The position numbers and the translations under genes were made by a program. From contig NZ_FQUX01000015.1 in NCBI RefSeq assembly GCF_900129275.1, forward strand, positions 1 through 46,178: a DNA stretch of 46,178 bases, written 5' to 3'. Position 1 is the first letter of the stretch; every line of letters begins with the position of its first letter. The notes under the pieces were generated by a model. That model did not search any database. It saw only the letters and a program-made list of their open reading frames with translations, and had not been told where the DNA came from. Positions 25,672-35,184 of this stretch are shown piece after piece. The stretch comes from Arenibacter palladensis (GTDB taxonomy: Bacteria; Bacteroidota; Bacteroidia; Flavobacteriales; Flavobacteriaceae).

Positions 25672-26895
25672 TTAATTTTTTAAAAAATTAAATGGGTCTT
25701 CAAGTGAATGCATTGGCTCTGTAAACCATTTTGGGCCTTCATCGGACATGTATATATGATCTTCATGGCGAATACCAAATTTATTTGGAACGCAAATCAT
25801 GGGCTCGTTACTAAAACACATTCCTGGTTCTAAAACCGTTTCGTCATTTTTTACAATATAAGGCCATTCGTGGATATCCAGGCCTATTCCATGACCGGTT
25901 CTGTGGGGCAATCCTGGAAGTTCATATTCCGGTCCTAAACCATGGGATTCAAGAACGGCACGGGATGCTTCATCTATGGAAGCACATGATTGTCCTAACC
26001 GAGCAGCATAAAAAGCAGCTTGTTGGGTTGCTTTTTCTATTTTCCAAATTCTTTTTTGTAATTCCGATGCCTCACCAAAAACATAGGTCCGTGTAATATC
26101 TGATAAATAATCATGTAGTCTACAACCAGTATCTATTAAAACCACCTCACCCTCTTCCAAATTCTTTGGTGATTTTACCCCATGTGGAAAAGAACTATCT
26201 ACACCAAACAACACAATGCAAAAATAAGACCCTGAAGAAACCCCATAACGGATATGTGCTTCATTTATAAAATCTGTAATTTCCTTTGCACTGATACCAA
26301 CCCTTAAAATGCGGGCAACTGCCTTTTGCACCTCTAGAGTAATATTCATCGCTTGTTGGATAATAGCTATTTCTGATGGTGATTTTATCATTCTGCAACC
26401 GGCAGTAATAGGTTTGGCATCGACTAACTTTAATCTGGAATTTGCTTTTAATATACCATTCGTCACAAAAAACGGTGTTACTTCATCCATAAAGACTTCA
26501 CCTTCACCTACTCCTTTTTCCGCGACTATATTTGCAAATAATTCATAAGGGCTTGAATGCTCCTTCCAACAATTAATATGTCCTTCTATAAGCATAAAAT
26601 CCAGTAAAGTACCTTTTTCAAACTCCGGGGCAATATATTCCAAAGTGCCATTAGAAAATAGCAACGCACCTACCATGCGCTCGCTTGAGTTCCATCGCAT
26701 TCCTGTAAAATAGTACAAATTTGTTCCGGCATGCAAATACATAACTTTCACATTATGATCATTCATTAAATCGCATGCCTTTTTAATTCGATCCTTAAAT
26801 TCTTCTTTTTGAATAGGATTAACCAAATGTGCCATGGGCTTTATAGCCTTTAACTCTTTTTCAATTGTTGAACTTCCAATTCCCATTTTTCCCAT
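25672..26895 (-). CDS. M24-family Xaa-Pro peptidase
   Basis: Metal-dependent peptidase of the M24 (creatinase/prolidase) family, cleaving an N-terminal residue from proline. The 407-residue protein has an N-terminal creatinase-like domain (residues ~25-165) and a C-terminal pita-bread domain with the five metal ligands: IDTGCRLHDYLSDITRTY (two Asp), HRTGHGIGLDIHEWP (His), SNEPMI (Glu) and IRHEDHIYM (Glu). No signal peptide is visible, so it acts in the cytoplasm on imported peptides. It is the last gene of a four-gene minus-strand operon and lies 9 bases after the aminopeptidase P-like gene. An alternative ATG at 26886 would shorten it by three residues. Specificity for Xaa-Pro is inferred. 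Confidence 0.88.
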   Translation of the reverse strand: MGKMGIGSSTIEKELKAIKPMAHLVNPIQKEEFKDRIKKACDLMNDHNVKVMYLHAGTNLYYFTGMRWNSSERMVGALLFSNGTLEYIAPEFEKGTLLDFMLIEGHINCWKEHSSPYELFANIVAEKGVGEGEVFMDEVTPFFVTNGILKANSRLKLVDAKPITAGCRMIKSPSEIAIIQQAMNITLEVQKAVARILRVGISAKEITDFINEAHIRYGVSSGSYFCIVLFGVDSSFPHGVKSPKNLEEGEVVLIDTGCRLHDYLSDITRTYVFGEASELQKRIWKIEKATQQAAFYAARLGQSCASIDEASRAVLESHGLGPEYELPGLPHRTGHGIGLDIHEWPYIVKNDETVLEPGMCFSNEPMICVPNKFGIRHEDHIYMSDEGPKWFTEPMHSLEDPFNFLKN

Positions 26896-26904
26896 AAAAC
26901 TTCC

Positions 26905-28197
26905 TTAATTTCTCATTAAACCTTCAATCTCTTCCATTTCAATTGGCATATCCTTGGTAAGATTGATTTGCCCTACATCAGTTATTAAATAATCATTTTC
27001 CAAACGACAACCAATACCTTCCTCTGCTATATAAATACCTGGCTCACACGTAAGTACCATACCAGGCTCAAAAACTCTGGAATACAAACCAACATCATGA
27101 ACATCAAGTCCAATATAATGCGCTGTACCATGCATTAAATATTTTCTATACAACGGATTTTCAGGGTCTTGATGCGCTACATCTTTTATATCGAGTAATC
27201 CCAATTTAATAAGTTCCGTTTCAATGAGGCTTCCCATATTCCTTTCGTAGGTAACATGCCCGACCCCTGGCTTTAAAAGTTTACTTCCTTCCTGTAGGCA
27301 ATGAAGTACCGATGTATAAACTTCTTTTTGCCTATCGGAAAACTTTCCATTTACGGGAAAACAACGGGTTGTATCGCTATTATAATTACCATAGCAAACC
27401 CCAAAATCCAATAAAACCATATCACCTTCCCTGCAAACAGAATCATTTGAATTGTAATGCAATGCACAGGCGTTTTTACCAGATGCCACGATAGGCTTAA
27501 AAGCATGCCCTGAAGCTCCTGCCTTTGTAAAACGATATATCAATTCCGCTTCCAGCTCATACTCCTGTACATTTGGTTTTGTGGCTTTTAGAACATGCTT
27601 AAATCCATCTACACTTATGGCTGCGGCTTTTTTTATTAAATCGACTTCTTCCACGGATTTAACAGGTCTTAATGACCTGGTTATTTTTGCCGCTCTATAA
27701 TATTCGTGTAATGGATACTTTTTTTTGCACCATGAAATCATTCGGTCTTGTTGTGTTTCTTGGTCATTGGTAATACGCTTTAAATGCTCGTTGTGCCCTA
27801 AATAAAAACTATCAGCCTCAAAGGCCATGTATTGCAATATTTTTTCAAAATCCTGTACCCATTCCACACGAGCAATCCCAGAAATATCAGAAGCTTCTTG
27901 CTTTGTTAATTTATCACCATCCCATATTTTAACATGTTCATTGGTTTCCTTTATAAAAAGAATTTCTTTGTTCCCTTCTTTATAAGCATCCGGGTACATC
28001 ACTAATATAGTTTCCTCTTGGTCTATCCCTGATAGGTAAAACAAATCACTATTTTGAGCAAACCCCATAGTACCGTCCGCGTTGGTATGCTTTACGTCGT
28101 TCGACACCAAGATGGCGATAGAATTTGGTTTTAACTTAGCAGCAAAACTGATTCTATTCTTTACAAATAAAGTATTGGGTATTGGGCTATATCTCAT
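26905..28197 (-). CDS. Aminopeptidase P-family (M24B) Xaa-Pro aminopeptidase
   Basis: Removes an N-terminal residue from peptides whose second residue is proline. The 430-residue protein starts with an AMP_N domain (RYSPIPNTLFVKNR, then QNSDLFYLSGIDQEET), the hallmark of the PepP group, and continues with the M24 fold. Metal ligands appear in LLDFGVCYGNYNSDTTR (two Asp), HGTAHYIGLDVHDVG (His), TCEPGIYI (Glu) and CRLENDYLI (Glu). There is no signal peptide. It is 3 bases downstream of the FAD oxidase gene and 9 bases upstream of the other M24 gene. Having two M24 enzymes beside a dipeptidyl-peptidase IV indicates a focus on proline-containing peptides. Confidence 0.9.
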   Translation of the reverse strand: MRYSPIPNTLFVKNRISFAAKLKPNSIAILVSNDVKHTNADGTMGFAQNSDLFYLSGIDQEETILVMYPDAYKEGNKEILFIKETNEHVKIWDGDKLTKQEASDISGIARVEWVQDFEKILQYMAFEADSFYLGHNEHLKRITNDQETQQDRMISWCKKKYPLHEYYRAAKITRSLRPVKSVEEVDLIKKAAAISVDGFKHVLKATKPNVQEYELEAELIYRFTKAGASGHAFKPIVASGKNACALHYNSNDSVCREGDMVLLDFGVCYGNYNSDTTRCFPVNGKFSDRQKEVYTSVLHCLQEGSKLLKPGVGHVTYERNMGSLIETELIKLGLLDIKDVAHQDPENPLYRKYLMHGTAHYIGLDVHDVGLYSRVFEPGMVLTCEPGIYIAEEGIGCRLENDYLITDVGQINLTKDMPIEMEEIEGLMRN

Positions 28198-28200
28198 ATA

Positions 28201-29448
28201 TTAAAAAGTTCTATCAGGGTGAAAAGGCGTAAGGTCTAAAACTGTTTTTTTATCCGAAATAATTTGCGAAACCAGTTTTCCCGTTGCTGGCCCTAGACTC
28301 CACCCCATCATAGCATGGCCAGTTGCAATGGTTAAATTATCGCATTTTGAAGATTTACCAATATATGGCAAACCGTCTGGCGTGCATGGGCACAACCCAC
28401 ATTGTGCAGCTTCCTTTTCTTCTATGGCTAACTCCAAATTATTATAGTATATTTCTGCAGCTTTCGAAATAGCTTGTATCCGAATAGGATTAATATTATG
28501 GTTCATATCGGCAAGTTCCATTGTACCGGCAAAGCGTGTAAATCCATTCATGGGCGTTACAGCCACTTTGGCTTCACATAAGATAGCCGGAATTGTTATA
28601 TATGTTTCTCGATAAACGTTGATACTATACCCTTTACCTGCTTGAACCGGTATTTTCAACCCTAACTTTTTTGATATTAAAGGACTCCAACCTCCTGCAG
28701 CCAAAACCACCTCATCACAAGTAAGTACTTGCTTATCCGTAATCACTCTTGAAATACCAGAATTGGCTATTTCAAAATCCCCTACCCTTTCATTTGAAAA
28801 AAACACAACACCTTTGGACTTTAAATAACTTAACAATTCAGCCATAAAATTATCTGGTGTCAAATGTGCATCAGAATGGTAATATATTGCTCCCCTTATA
28901 TTCAATTTAGCTTGGGGCTCTAAATTTTCAACTTCTTTTGTTGATAATTTTTCTATCTTCAAACCTTCTTTAATACCTCGTTGGCCAATTTCCCATTCTG
29001 CTTCTCCTTTTTTATCAGTTTTATAGCACATTAAAAGACCTTTGCGTTCATACTGAAAATTAAAGTCATTTGAAGCTTTCATTTCCTCATATAAATCACG
29101 GCTCAACAAATTTATCTCCTTTATGGGCTTTATTGCTTTTACTACTTTTGAAACTGTTGCTGACTTTTTAAAGGCCCATGACCATTTTAGGAAATCAATG
29201 TCTAAACGGGGCTTGACATAAAAAGGACTTGAGGCATTGAACATCCATTTAATTCCTTTTGATATCATTCCGGGTACTGCCAAGGGAATAAAATGACTCG
29301 TTGTTATATAGCCAGCATTCACGTATGATGCTCCGGTTTTGAAATTGGACCTATCTATAACCATAACTTGATGACCTGCTTTTTGAAGATAGTATGCAGA
29401 ACACAACCCTATAATTCCCGCACCTATAATTATTATGTTTTTGCCCAT
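28201..29448 (-). CDS. DadA-like FAD-dependent amino-acid oxidoreductase
   Basis: Flavin enzyme of the D-amino acid oxidase/dehydrogenase (DAO) family; 415 residues. The FAD motif is at the extreme N-terminus (IIGAGIIGLCSAYYL), followed by GASYVNAGYIT, characteristic of DadA-like small-subunit proteins. The C-terminal flavin segment is CPCTPDGLPYIGKS, then NLTIATGHAMMGWSLGPATGKLV. There is no signal peptide. Candidate substrates are D-amino acids, including D-hydroxyproline (as in bacterial hydroxyproline degradation) or proline. Its ATG overlaps the stop of the dipeptidyl-peptidase gene by one base, which couples their translation. The link to hydroxyproline is inferred from neighbours, not from residues in the protein. 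Confidence 0.85.
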   Translation of the reverse strand: MGKNIIIIGAGIIGLCSAYYLQKAGHQVMVIDRSNFKTGASYVNAGYITTSHFIPLAVPGMISKGIKWMFNASSPFYVKPRLDIDFLKWSWAFKKSATVSKVVKAIKPIKEINLLSRDLYEEMKASNDFNFQYERKGLLMCYKTDKKGEAEWEIGQRGIKEGLKIEKLSTKEVENLEPQAKLNIRGAIYYHSDAHLTPDNFMAELLSYLKSKGVVFFSNERVGDFEIANSGISRVITDKQVLTCDEVVLAAGGWSPLISKKLGLKIPVQAGKGYSINVYRETYITIPAILCEAKVAVTPMNGFTRFAGTMELADMNHNINPIRIQAISKAAEIYYNNLELAIEEKEAAQCGLCPCTPDGLPYIGKSSKCDNLTIATGHAMMGWSLGPATGKLVSQIISDKKTVLDLTPFHPDRTF

Positions 29449-31706
29449 TATGGTTTTAGTTTAAAATCCCATATAGGCTCTTCTCCCAAAAGGTGTTCCA
29501 CAAAATAATTCCATCTCTTCTTGGTAAAATAATCTTTATATTGCCCAACATAACCATGTCTCTGACTTGGAATAATGAGTAAATCAAATTCCTTATCCGC
29601 TTTCACTAAAGCTTCTGCAAATTTAAAGGTCGCGGACGGGTTTACATTGTCATCCAAGCCACCATGTACCAGCAATAATTTTCCTTTTAAATTTTTAGCG
29701 TTGCTGATATTGGAAAACGTTTCATAAGTTTCATCCACTGGCCAACCCTGGTACATTTCCGGCCACCATGCCTTTTCCATCCTAAAATCATGGTCTCCAG
29801 AACTGGCTACTCCAACTTTATAAATATTTGGAAAAGCCGTCAATGCCCTTCCGGTGTCGTAACCACCTGCAGAATGTCCAAAAATACCCACTCTTTCAGT
29901 ATCTATCCAATCATACTTTTTACCTAAATATTTGATGGCCAAAACGTGGTCTTCTAAATTATTTCCCATGTTTTTATAGGAGTGGTCTTGGAATTCCTTG
30001 GAACGGCCTGAGGTACCCAAACCATCAACCTGCATTACAATAAAGCCCAACTCCGACAAAGCCTGATTAGAGAATGCCACATCAAAAGATTTGGGAAATC
30101 TTTGTGTATGTGGACCAGTATACGAGGCATCGATAATGGGATAGGATTTTAAACTATCAAAATTTGAAGGTTTCCAAATAGCACCGTAGATTTTGGTTTT
30201 CCCATCTTTTGCCACAAGCTGGAACGTCTCAGGAGCACTCCAGCCTTTATCTATTGCATAGGATGCATCTGCAGAAGTTAATTCGGTCAAAACCTTACCT
30301 GTTTTTGAGCTTCTTAATACGGTCACTGTTGGAGTATTTACCGAGGACTGGTTATCTACAATATAATTACCAGCTTTTGAAAATGACACTTGGTGATGCA
30401 ATTTTTCAGGCGTCAATAGCCTCATCTTTCCCTCTAACGAAACCTTATACAACTGTTGATGATATGGATTACTACCTACTTCACGTCCCGAGGCAAGAAC
30501 ATAAATATCTCCACTTTTCTTGTCGATATATTTAATATCATTGACATAATATTCCCCCTTGCCCAAATGTGATACACGATTACTTTTAAAATCATATAAA
30601 TACAATTGCCTCCATCCGCTCCTTTCCGAAAGAAATGCTATTTTTCCCTTTTCCTCTAAAAGATGATACTCAAAATTATCAATATTTGTCCCGCTTATTT
30701 CTTCTATTAAAATACGTGACTCAGTAGTATTTAAATCAATTTCCTTTACGAATTCTTTTTTAAAACCTCGTGTTCTGTAGTTTGCATAAACCACCCCAGG
30801 CCTACCAGACCATTGGATTGAAACGGCATTTATGTGTGTATTCTTGGGAAGTTCTGTTTTCACTTCCTTTTTGGTCCCAATGTTGTAAAATACCGGTTTA
30901 AGATGCACCATTGTACTATCTCCAGGAGATCCTCGATAATAAGATAATAATTTTGGCCTGTAAATTGAATCGATACTCCAATCCAGTAAATACATCTTCT
31001 CAGCATGTCTCAAATCGACAATATTGGTAGTCAACCATTTTGAATCCGGAGACCAACTTACCCAAAAATGTCTTGGGCGCTCACCATGTTCTCCTTCAAT
31101 AAGATCAAACCAGCCGTAATTGGAGGCATATTCGTAATTTTCGCTTCCGTCCATGCTCAATTGATGTTCTTCTTCCGATTCAGTAGATCTTATAAATAGA
31201 TTATGGTCCTTGGAGTAAGCAATCCATTTCCCATCAGGTGATTTACTTTCAAATTCATTGACCTCTGCATCATTTTCCTCTCTTAAAACTTTAATTTCGT
31301 AAGATTCAAGATTTAGGACATATGTAGTACCTAAGTTAGTGAATATCAAATTTTCATCACCTAAATACTCCATATTGGTTAACGTAAGATTATTAGCGTG
31401 TATCTCCTTTCCAGAGAATTTTGCTAAACTACTTGCCAATCTTTCTTGATCAAACAACGGTTGCTGAATAAAATCTTTAAGGTCCACCTTTTTATATTCA
31501 GCACCTTGATTTGAATAATCAACAAACCAAAGTCCTACATTGTTCCTAAACCAATTGGCTTCCGTATGAACATTAAAAATCGTTTTGTTATTATAATTTT
31601 CATGGATAAAACCAGTTGCCCTATTATAATCATCAAGTGTTAATTTTTGGGCATATATTGTATTTATTAAAAACAAAAACGCAGTAATAAAAATAATCCT
31701 CCTCAT
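29448..31706 (-). CDS. Dipeptidyl-peptidase IV (S9B family), secreted
   Basis: Serine peptidase that releases Xaa-Pro dipeptides from peptide N-termini. I use the ATG at 31706, which gives a clear signal peptide (RRIIFITAFLFLINTIYAQ); the frame opens 48 bases earlier but that would bury the signal. The mature protein has an N-terminal beta-propeller (DPPIV_N, about residues 60-480) and a C-terminal alpha/beta-hydrolase domain. The triad is visible: Ser612 in GHSAGG, Asp685 or 686 in HGGLDDN, His717 in SQRHGY. Length (752) fits DPP IV. It is the first gene of a four-gene operon with two proline peptidases and an amino-acid oxidase, and likely acts in the periplasm. Confidence 0.92.
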   Translation of the reverse strand: MRRIIFITAFLFLINTIYAQKLTLDDYNRATGFIHENYNNKTIFNVHTEANWFRNNVGLWFVDYSNQGAEYKKVDLKDFIQQPLFDQERLASSLAKFSGKEIHANNLTLTNMEYLGDENLIFTNLGTTYVLNLESYEIKVLREENDAEVNEFESKSPDGKWIAYSKDHNLFIRSTESEEEHQLSMDGSENYEYASNYGWFDLIEGEHGERPRHFWVSWSPDSKWLTTNIVDLRHAEKMYLLDWSIDSIYRPKLLSYYRGSPGDSTMVHLKPVFYNIGTKKEVKTELPKNTHINAVSIQWSGRPGVVYANYRTRGFKKEFVKEIDLNTTESRILIEEISGTNIDNFEYHLLEEKGKIAFLSERSGWRQLYLYDFKSNRVSHLGKGEYYVNDIKYIDKKSGDIYVLASGREVGSNPYHQQLYKVSLEGKMRLLTPEKLHHQVSFSKAGNYIVDNQSSVNTPTVTVLRSSKTGKVLTELTSADASYAIDKGWSAPETFQLVAKDGKTKIYGAIWKPSNFDSLKSYPIIDASYTGPHTQRFPKSFDVAFSNQALSELGFIVMQVDGLGTSGRSKEFQDHSYKNMGNNLEDHVLAIKYLGKKYDWIDTERVGIFGHSAGGYDTGRALTAFPNIYKVGVASSGDHDFRMEKAWWPEMYQGWPVDETYETFSNISNAKNLKGKLLLVHGGLDDNVNPSATFKFAEALVKADKEFDLLIIPSQRHGYVGQYKDYFTKKRWNYFVEHLLGEEPIWDFKLKP

Positions 31707-32199
31707 TAATTTTAATTGAATTATTAGAAAACATATACCCCTACCAATTGCCACAGGAGACTAATTAACCAAAGATATATGGACGGTGTCTTGCTCCTAG
31801 AATATTTTGTAAAACTTACCAATACAGAACTTTGCACTTAATATCCTTTCTGTAATATTTCGAATTTCCCTTATCTTTATTATGCTAATTTTATATTACT
31901 GCCCTATCCCTGGAATGTAGAATCGATTTTGATCATAATCTCGTGAAGTAAAAGCACTATAGAGCATCCAACCTTTGGAATAAATCCTTACATCTACAGC
32001 CAAACGACAATAACACCACTCCTCACAAGTCAATTTTCTAAATTGCTCATAAAGCGTGGTGTACAACCACATTTCTTCAATCAAAAATCTCGCTATATTT
32101 CAAAATACTTGAGGTACCAAAAATTATTTCAAAAAATTGCCTATCAAATACTTTTACAATTTAAACAAGCACAATTGCAAAATAAAAATATAGCAATAA
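31707..32199. other. Gap between dpp4 and the DapA-family gene
   Basis: About 490 bases that should carry the promoter of the dpp4 operon. On the minus strand a 62-codon frame from 32084 to 31896 reads MIEEMWLYTTLYEQF through to YIPGIGQ; it matches nothing I know and may be chance or the end of a decayed gene. No terminator with a strong T run is evident. Confidence 0.4.
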
Positions 32200-33129
32200 T
32201 TATACTACTGCATCCAAATTATTATATGCTGGCAACTTTGGTCTTTTTTCCAGGCATTCTTCAATAATCTTCACAACATTTTCACGTTCTTTACCTGCTA
32301 GTTTTAGTCTAGGTGCCCTTACATTTTCAGAGCCTATTTTTGTATAAACGGACGCCAATTTTATGTTTTGAACCAACTTAGGGTGAATATCCAATTCCAG
32401 CAATGGCATGAACCATCTATAAATATCCAGAGCTTCTTTTATCTTGCCTGCTTTTTGTAATTCGTAAATAGCAACAGTTTCTTCGGGAAAAGCATCAACC
32501 AATCCTGCTACCCAACCATCTGCGCCTATAAGCAAACTTTCCAGCGCCAACGTATCCACACCTGTCATAATTGACAATCTATCTCCAAATCTGTTTTTTA
32601 TACGGGTTACGTTAGTGGTATCTCGAGTCGATTCCTTTACCGCCTGAATATTTGGACATGCCTCAATCAATTCGGCAAACATATCCAAAGTAACTTCTAT
32701 CTTGTAATCTACAGGGTTATTATAAATCATAATCGGCAACAATGTACTATTGGCTATGGCTTTGAAATATTCCACTACTTCTTCATCTCCTGCCTTATAA
32801 CGCATAGGGGGCAAAACCATTAGTCCTTTAGCTCCATCTTCTTCCGCGGTTTTTGCCAAATTTATTGCTGCCTTTGTTGTTTGCTCAGCTATATTCATTA
32901 AAACAGGTACTTTTCCATCCACAAAAGCTACAGTCTCCCTTGTTAAAATACGTCTTTCGTCATCAGTCAGGGTACTTGCTTCTCCCAGAGTACCTCCTAG
33001 CACAATTCCATGTACTCCTGCATCTAATTGAGCTTTAATATTTAACTTAAACAAATCTAAGTCCAATTCATCCTTATCTGTAAATTGGGTAGTAACCGCA
33101 GGCATAACACCTTTCCAAGATATCTTCAT
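32200..33129 (-). CDS. Dihydrodipicolinate synthase (DapA)-family lyase or deaminase
   Basis: Class I aldolase-type TIM barrel, 309 residues. The Schiff-base lysine is K165 (AVKEST) and the proton-relay tyrosine Y136 (IYNNP). The substrate loop reads GGTLGEAST instead of the GTTGE of true DapA, so it is probably not the lysine-pathway enzyme. DapA relatives in hydroxyproline catabolism convert 1-pyrroline-4-hydroxy-2-carboxylate to alpha-ketoglutarate semialdehyde; other relatives act on keto-deoxy sugar acids or sialic acid. With an amino-acid oxidase and proline peptidases nearby the hydroxyproline role is attractive, but the residues alone do not prove it. It stands alone on the minus strand, 445-490 bases from the dpp4 operon. 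Confidence 0.82.
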   Translation of the reverse strand: MKISWKGVMPAVTTQFTDKDELDLDLFKLNIKAQLDAGVHGIVLGGTLGEASTLTDDERRILTRETVAFVDGKVPVLMNIAEQTTKAAINLAKTAEEDGAKGLMVLPPMRYKAGDEEVVEYFKAIANSTLLPIMIYNNPVDYKIEVTLDMFAELIEACPNIQAVKESTRDTTNVTRIKNRFGDRLSIMTGVDTLALESLLIGADGWVAGLVDAFPEETVAIYELQKAGKIKEALDIYRWFMPLLELDIHPKLVQNIKLASVYTKIGSENVRAPRLKLAGKERENVVKIIEECLEKRPKLPAYNNLDAVV

Positions 33130-34093
33130 AATTTTGATTTTTATGCCGGTAAAATTACCCCTAAATACATCTTATTGTTTAGCTTATCGTAACAGATTAT
33201 TATTGAATATTAGCTAATTAGTAGCATTGTCCAATAATTGGATCAGTACATCACCCTCAAAAACATCAATTTACGCAGGACTGACCAATGAGGCATCGGA
33301 AGAAAACTATTGACAACATTTCTACGCCAGTCTTCACGGAATTGGAAGGCCCGACTGTTTCGTTCAGTTGGGCAAACGCCTAAGCATTTAAATCTAATTA
33401 AGTGAGTAACTTAAATTCACTGATATGACACTAAGAAAAATACACCTAAGTTCTATAATAAAGTTATCCTGGAAACCCTAGAAGAAAGAAAGACCACTCT
33501 TAATAGACCCGGAAGTTAAAGATTAGACCACATCAGGTCTAACTTTGAAAATTACAGTATCCTTCCCATGCTATAGCAGTTTAAGATACGGGTTCCAAAT
33601 CCAGAAAAACAGAAGCTAAGTAAAAAACCGAAAGTCTGCTCAATGTTATGACCTATAGAACCTAGTCAGCCTCTGCAGGTCCTCCCTTCCAGGCTATATA
33701 ATATACCCAAGGAGGAAAGTAGCCCAAATTTGAACCCCATGCGTCTGATGGACAAGCATGATCCTTATCAGCGTAACCAATTCAACTGAGAGGTTTTTGC
33801 AAGCCCAACACTTTTTAATTACTTGCCTATAAACATAGAATATTTGGTGCCCTAAGCCTAAATTTTCACTATTCAGTGCCTTTGATGCTATTTTATACAC
33901 GCTGGGAGAAATGCGTTTCATCTAACGTAATGGAAAGATAAATTTTCTACACAACCCATAATGCTATCACTTAGCATAAAAACAAAAATATAGCACATTA
34001 TTTACCCAATTATTATACTATATTACCCAAACTATAGCAAAAATGATTAAAACGTTGTACCTTTTTACAAAGTAATATTAAAACACCCAAACT
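33130..34093. other. Long non-coding gap upstream of dapA-like and araC genes
   Basis: About 960 bases with no convincing gene. It must include the divergent promoters of the DapA-family gene and the AraC regulator. A 20-base stretch at 33222-33241 (minus strand) resembles 34006-34025 (plus strand). Between them are scattered short frames, including a 75-codon minus-strand frame (33694-33921) that does not look like protein. Direct repeats before araC are listed separately. Confidence 0.5.
34002..34030. promoter_or_regulatory. Candidate AraC operator: TTACCCAA direct repeats 21 bp apart
   Basis: TTACCCAA occurs at 34002-34009 and 34023-34030, spaced 21 bases start to start, as AraC-type activators often require. 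The second copy is part of ACCCAAACTAT (34025-34035), which recurs exactly at 34085-34095 across the araC start codon, suggesting autoregulation. Confidence 0.5.
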
Positions 34094-34972
34094 ATGAAAA
34101 TTCTGCCCTTTAGAATTCCCAAGCCAGAACAGGAGGCTTTGGTTTACCAAGAAGAGTCTGGAGATATTTTCTACAGCCAATTACATCAGCACGCAGAAAT
34201 ACAGATTAGTTATATTGTTTCAGGGGAGGGATCGCTTATTGTGGGTGACACTATTAACGAATTCAAAACCAATGACATACTTGTCATTGGCGAAAATGTT
34301 CCCCATGTTTTCAGAAGTGATCCCAAAGGACCATCCAAGTCTATAATGTATACATTGTTCTTCACAAAAGAGTCCTTCGGAAAAGGATTTTTCACCCTAT
34401 CGGATATGACAAGACTCCAAATCTTTTTTGAAGAATCTATTTACGGTATAAAAATATTATCTGAATGTGAAAGTCTTATTTGGCATTTTAATAGATTAAA
34501 ATATCAAAGCCGAATCCAACGCATTGCCACTTTAATAAATATACTGGATATTGTAGTTTCTTCCAATAGGCAACCTTTATCTACGTATGTCTATCGAAAA
34601 AAATATACAGAAGATGATGGTAACCGCATGAAAAACGTAATTGATTATGCTTTGCGTAATTTTCATAAACCCTTTTCTTTGGATATGGCTGCAGAAAAGG
34701 CAAATATGAGCAAAAATGCATTTTGTCGTTACTTCAAAAAGAGAACGGGTAAAACCTTTTTCCAATTCCTCATAGAAATAAGAATTGAACATGCCTGTCG
34801 TCTTCTGTTTAAAGACAATGACCTTCCTATCTCAGAAGTCTCTGACCAATGCGGTTTTTTGAATATTGCCAACTTCAATAGAAAATTTAAAGAACTTAAA
34901 GGAGCAACACCAACACAATACAGAAACTTTAGCTTAGAAAAATGGAGGAGCAGATTCCCTGAATCCGCTTAG
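34094..34972 (+). CDS. AraC-family transcriptional regulator
   Basis: Regulator of 292 residues with an N-terminal cupin-like effector domain (LHQHAEIQISYIVSGEGSL, then DILVIGENVPHVFRSD) and a C-terminal AraC double helix-turn-helix (about 185-285: FSLDMAAEKANMSKNAFCRYF, then PISEVSDQCGFLNIANFNRKF and TPTQYRNF). It is the only plus-strand gene between the DapA-family gene and the DUF885 peptidases, and is divergent from the DapA-family gene across a 960-base gap. The location suggests control of that gene, the peptidase operon or both. The effector is unknown. The recurrence of ACCCAAACTAT over the start codon hints at self-control. Confidence 0.9.
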   Translation: MKILPFRIPKPEQEALVYQEESGDIFYSQLHQHAEIQISYIVSGEGSLIVGDTINEFKTNDILVIGENVPHVFRSDPKGPSKSIMYTLFFTKESFGKGFFTLSDMTRLQIFFEESIYGIKILSECESLIWHFNRLKYQSRIQRIATLINILDIVVSSNRQPLSTYVYRKKYTEDDGNRMKNVIDYALRNFHKPFSLDMAAEKANMSKNAFCRYFKKRTGKTFFQFLIEIRIEHACRLLFKDNDLPISEVSDQCGFLNIANFNRKFKELKGATPTQYRNFSLEKWRSRFPESA

Positions 34973-35184
34973 TAATTGGAAGTTACAGCATTTGGCCGTA
35001 CCCGAGATATTTAGAATTTTGCAAAACACATAAAAAAATCCTACCATGGCAATTTTCATCAAGATTGCGAATTGATTATTATACTATTCACAGAAAGTGC
35101 GCCAAAGGATTTGCCTTTGGAGCAAATTACCTTCAACCAACATTGGAATTTATAATACCTATTATATTTCTTTACAATTCCAGT

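Noticed and set aside
31896..32084. 62-codon minus-strand frame between dpp4 and the DapA-family gene
   Set aside because: No family recognised and no supporting context; kept only as a note in the gap entry.
33716..33812. tRNA-like stretch on the minus strand (D-loop-like TCAGTTGAATTGGTTA and T-loop-like GGGTTCAAAT)
   Set aside because: The stems do not pair into a cloverleaf, the acceptor ends do not match and no anticodon arm is clear. It might be a decayed tRNA but cannot be supported.
33694..33921. 75-codon minus-strand frame in the gap before araC
   Set aside because: Composition and lack of a recognisable domain look random, and it overlaps the tRNA-like stretch.
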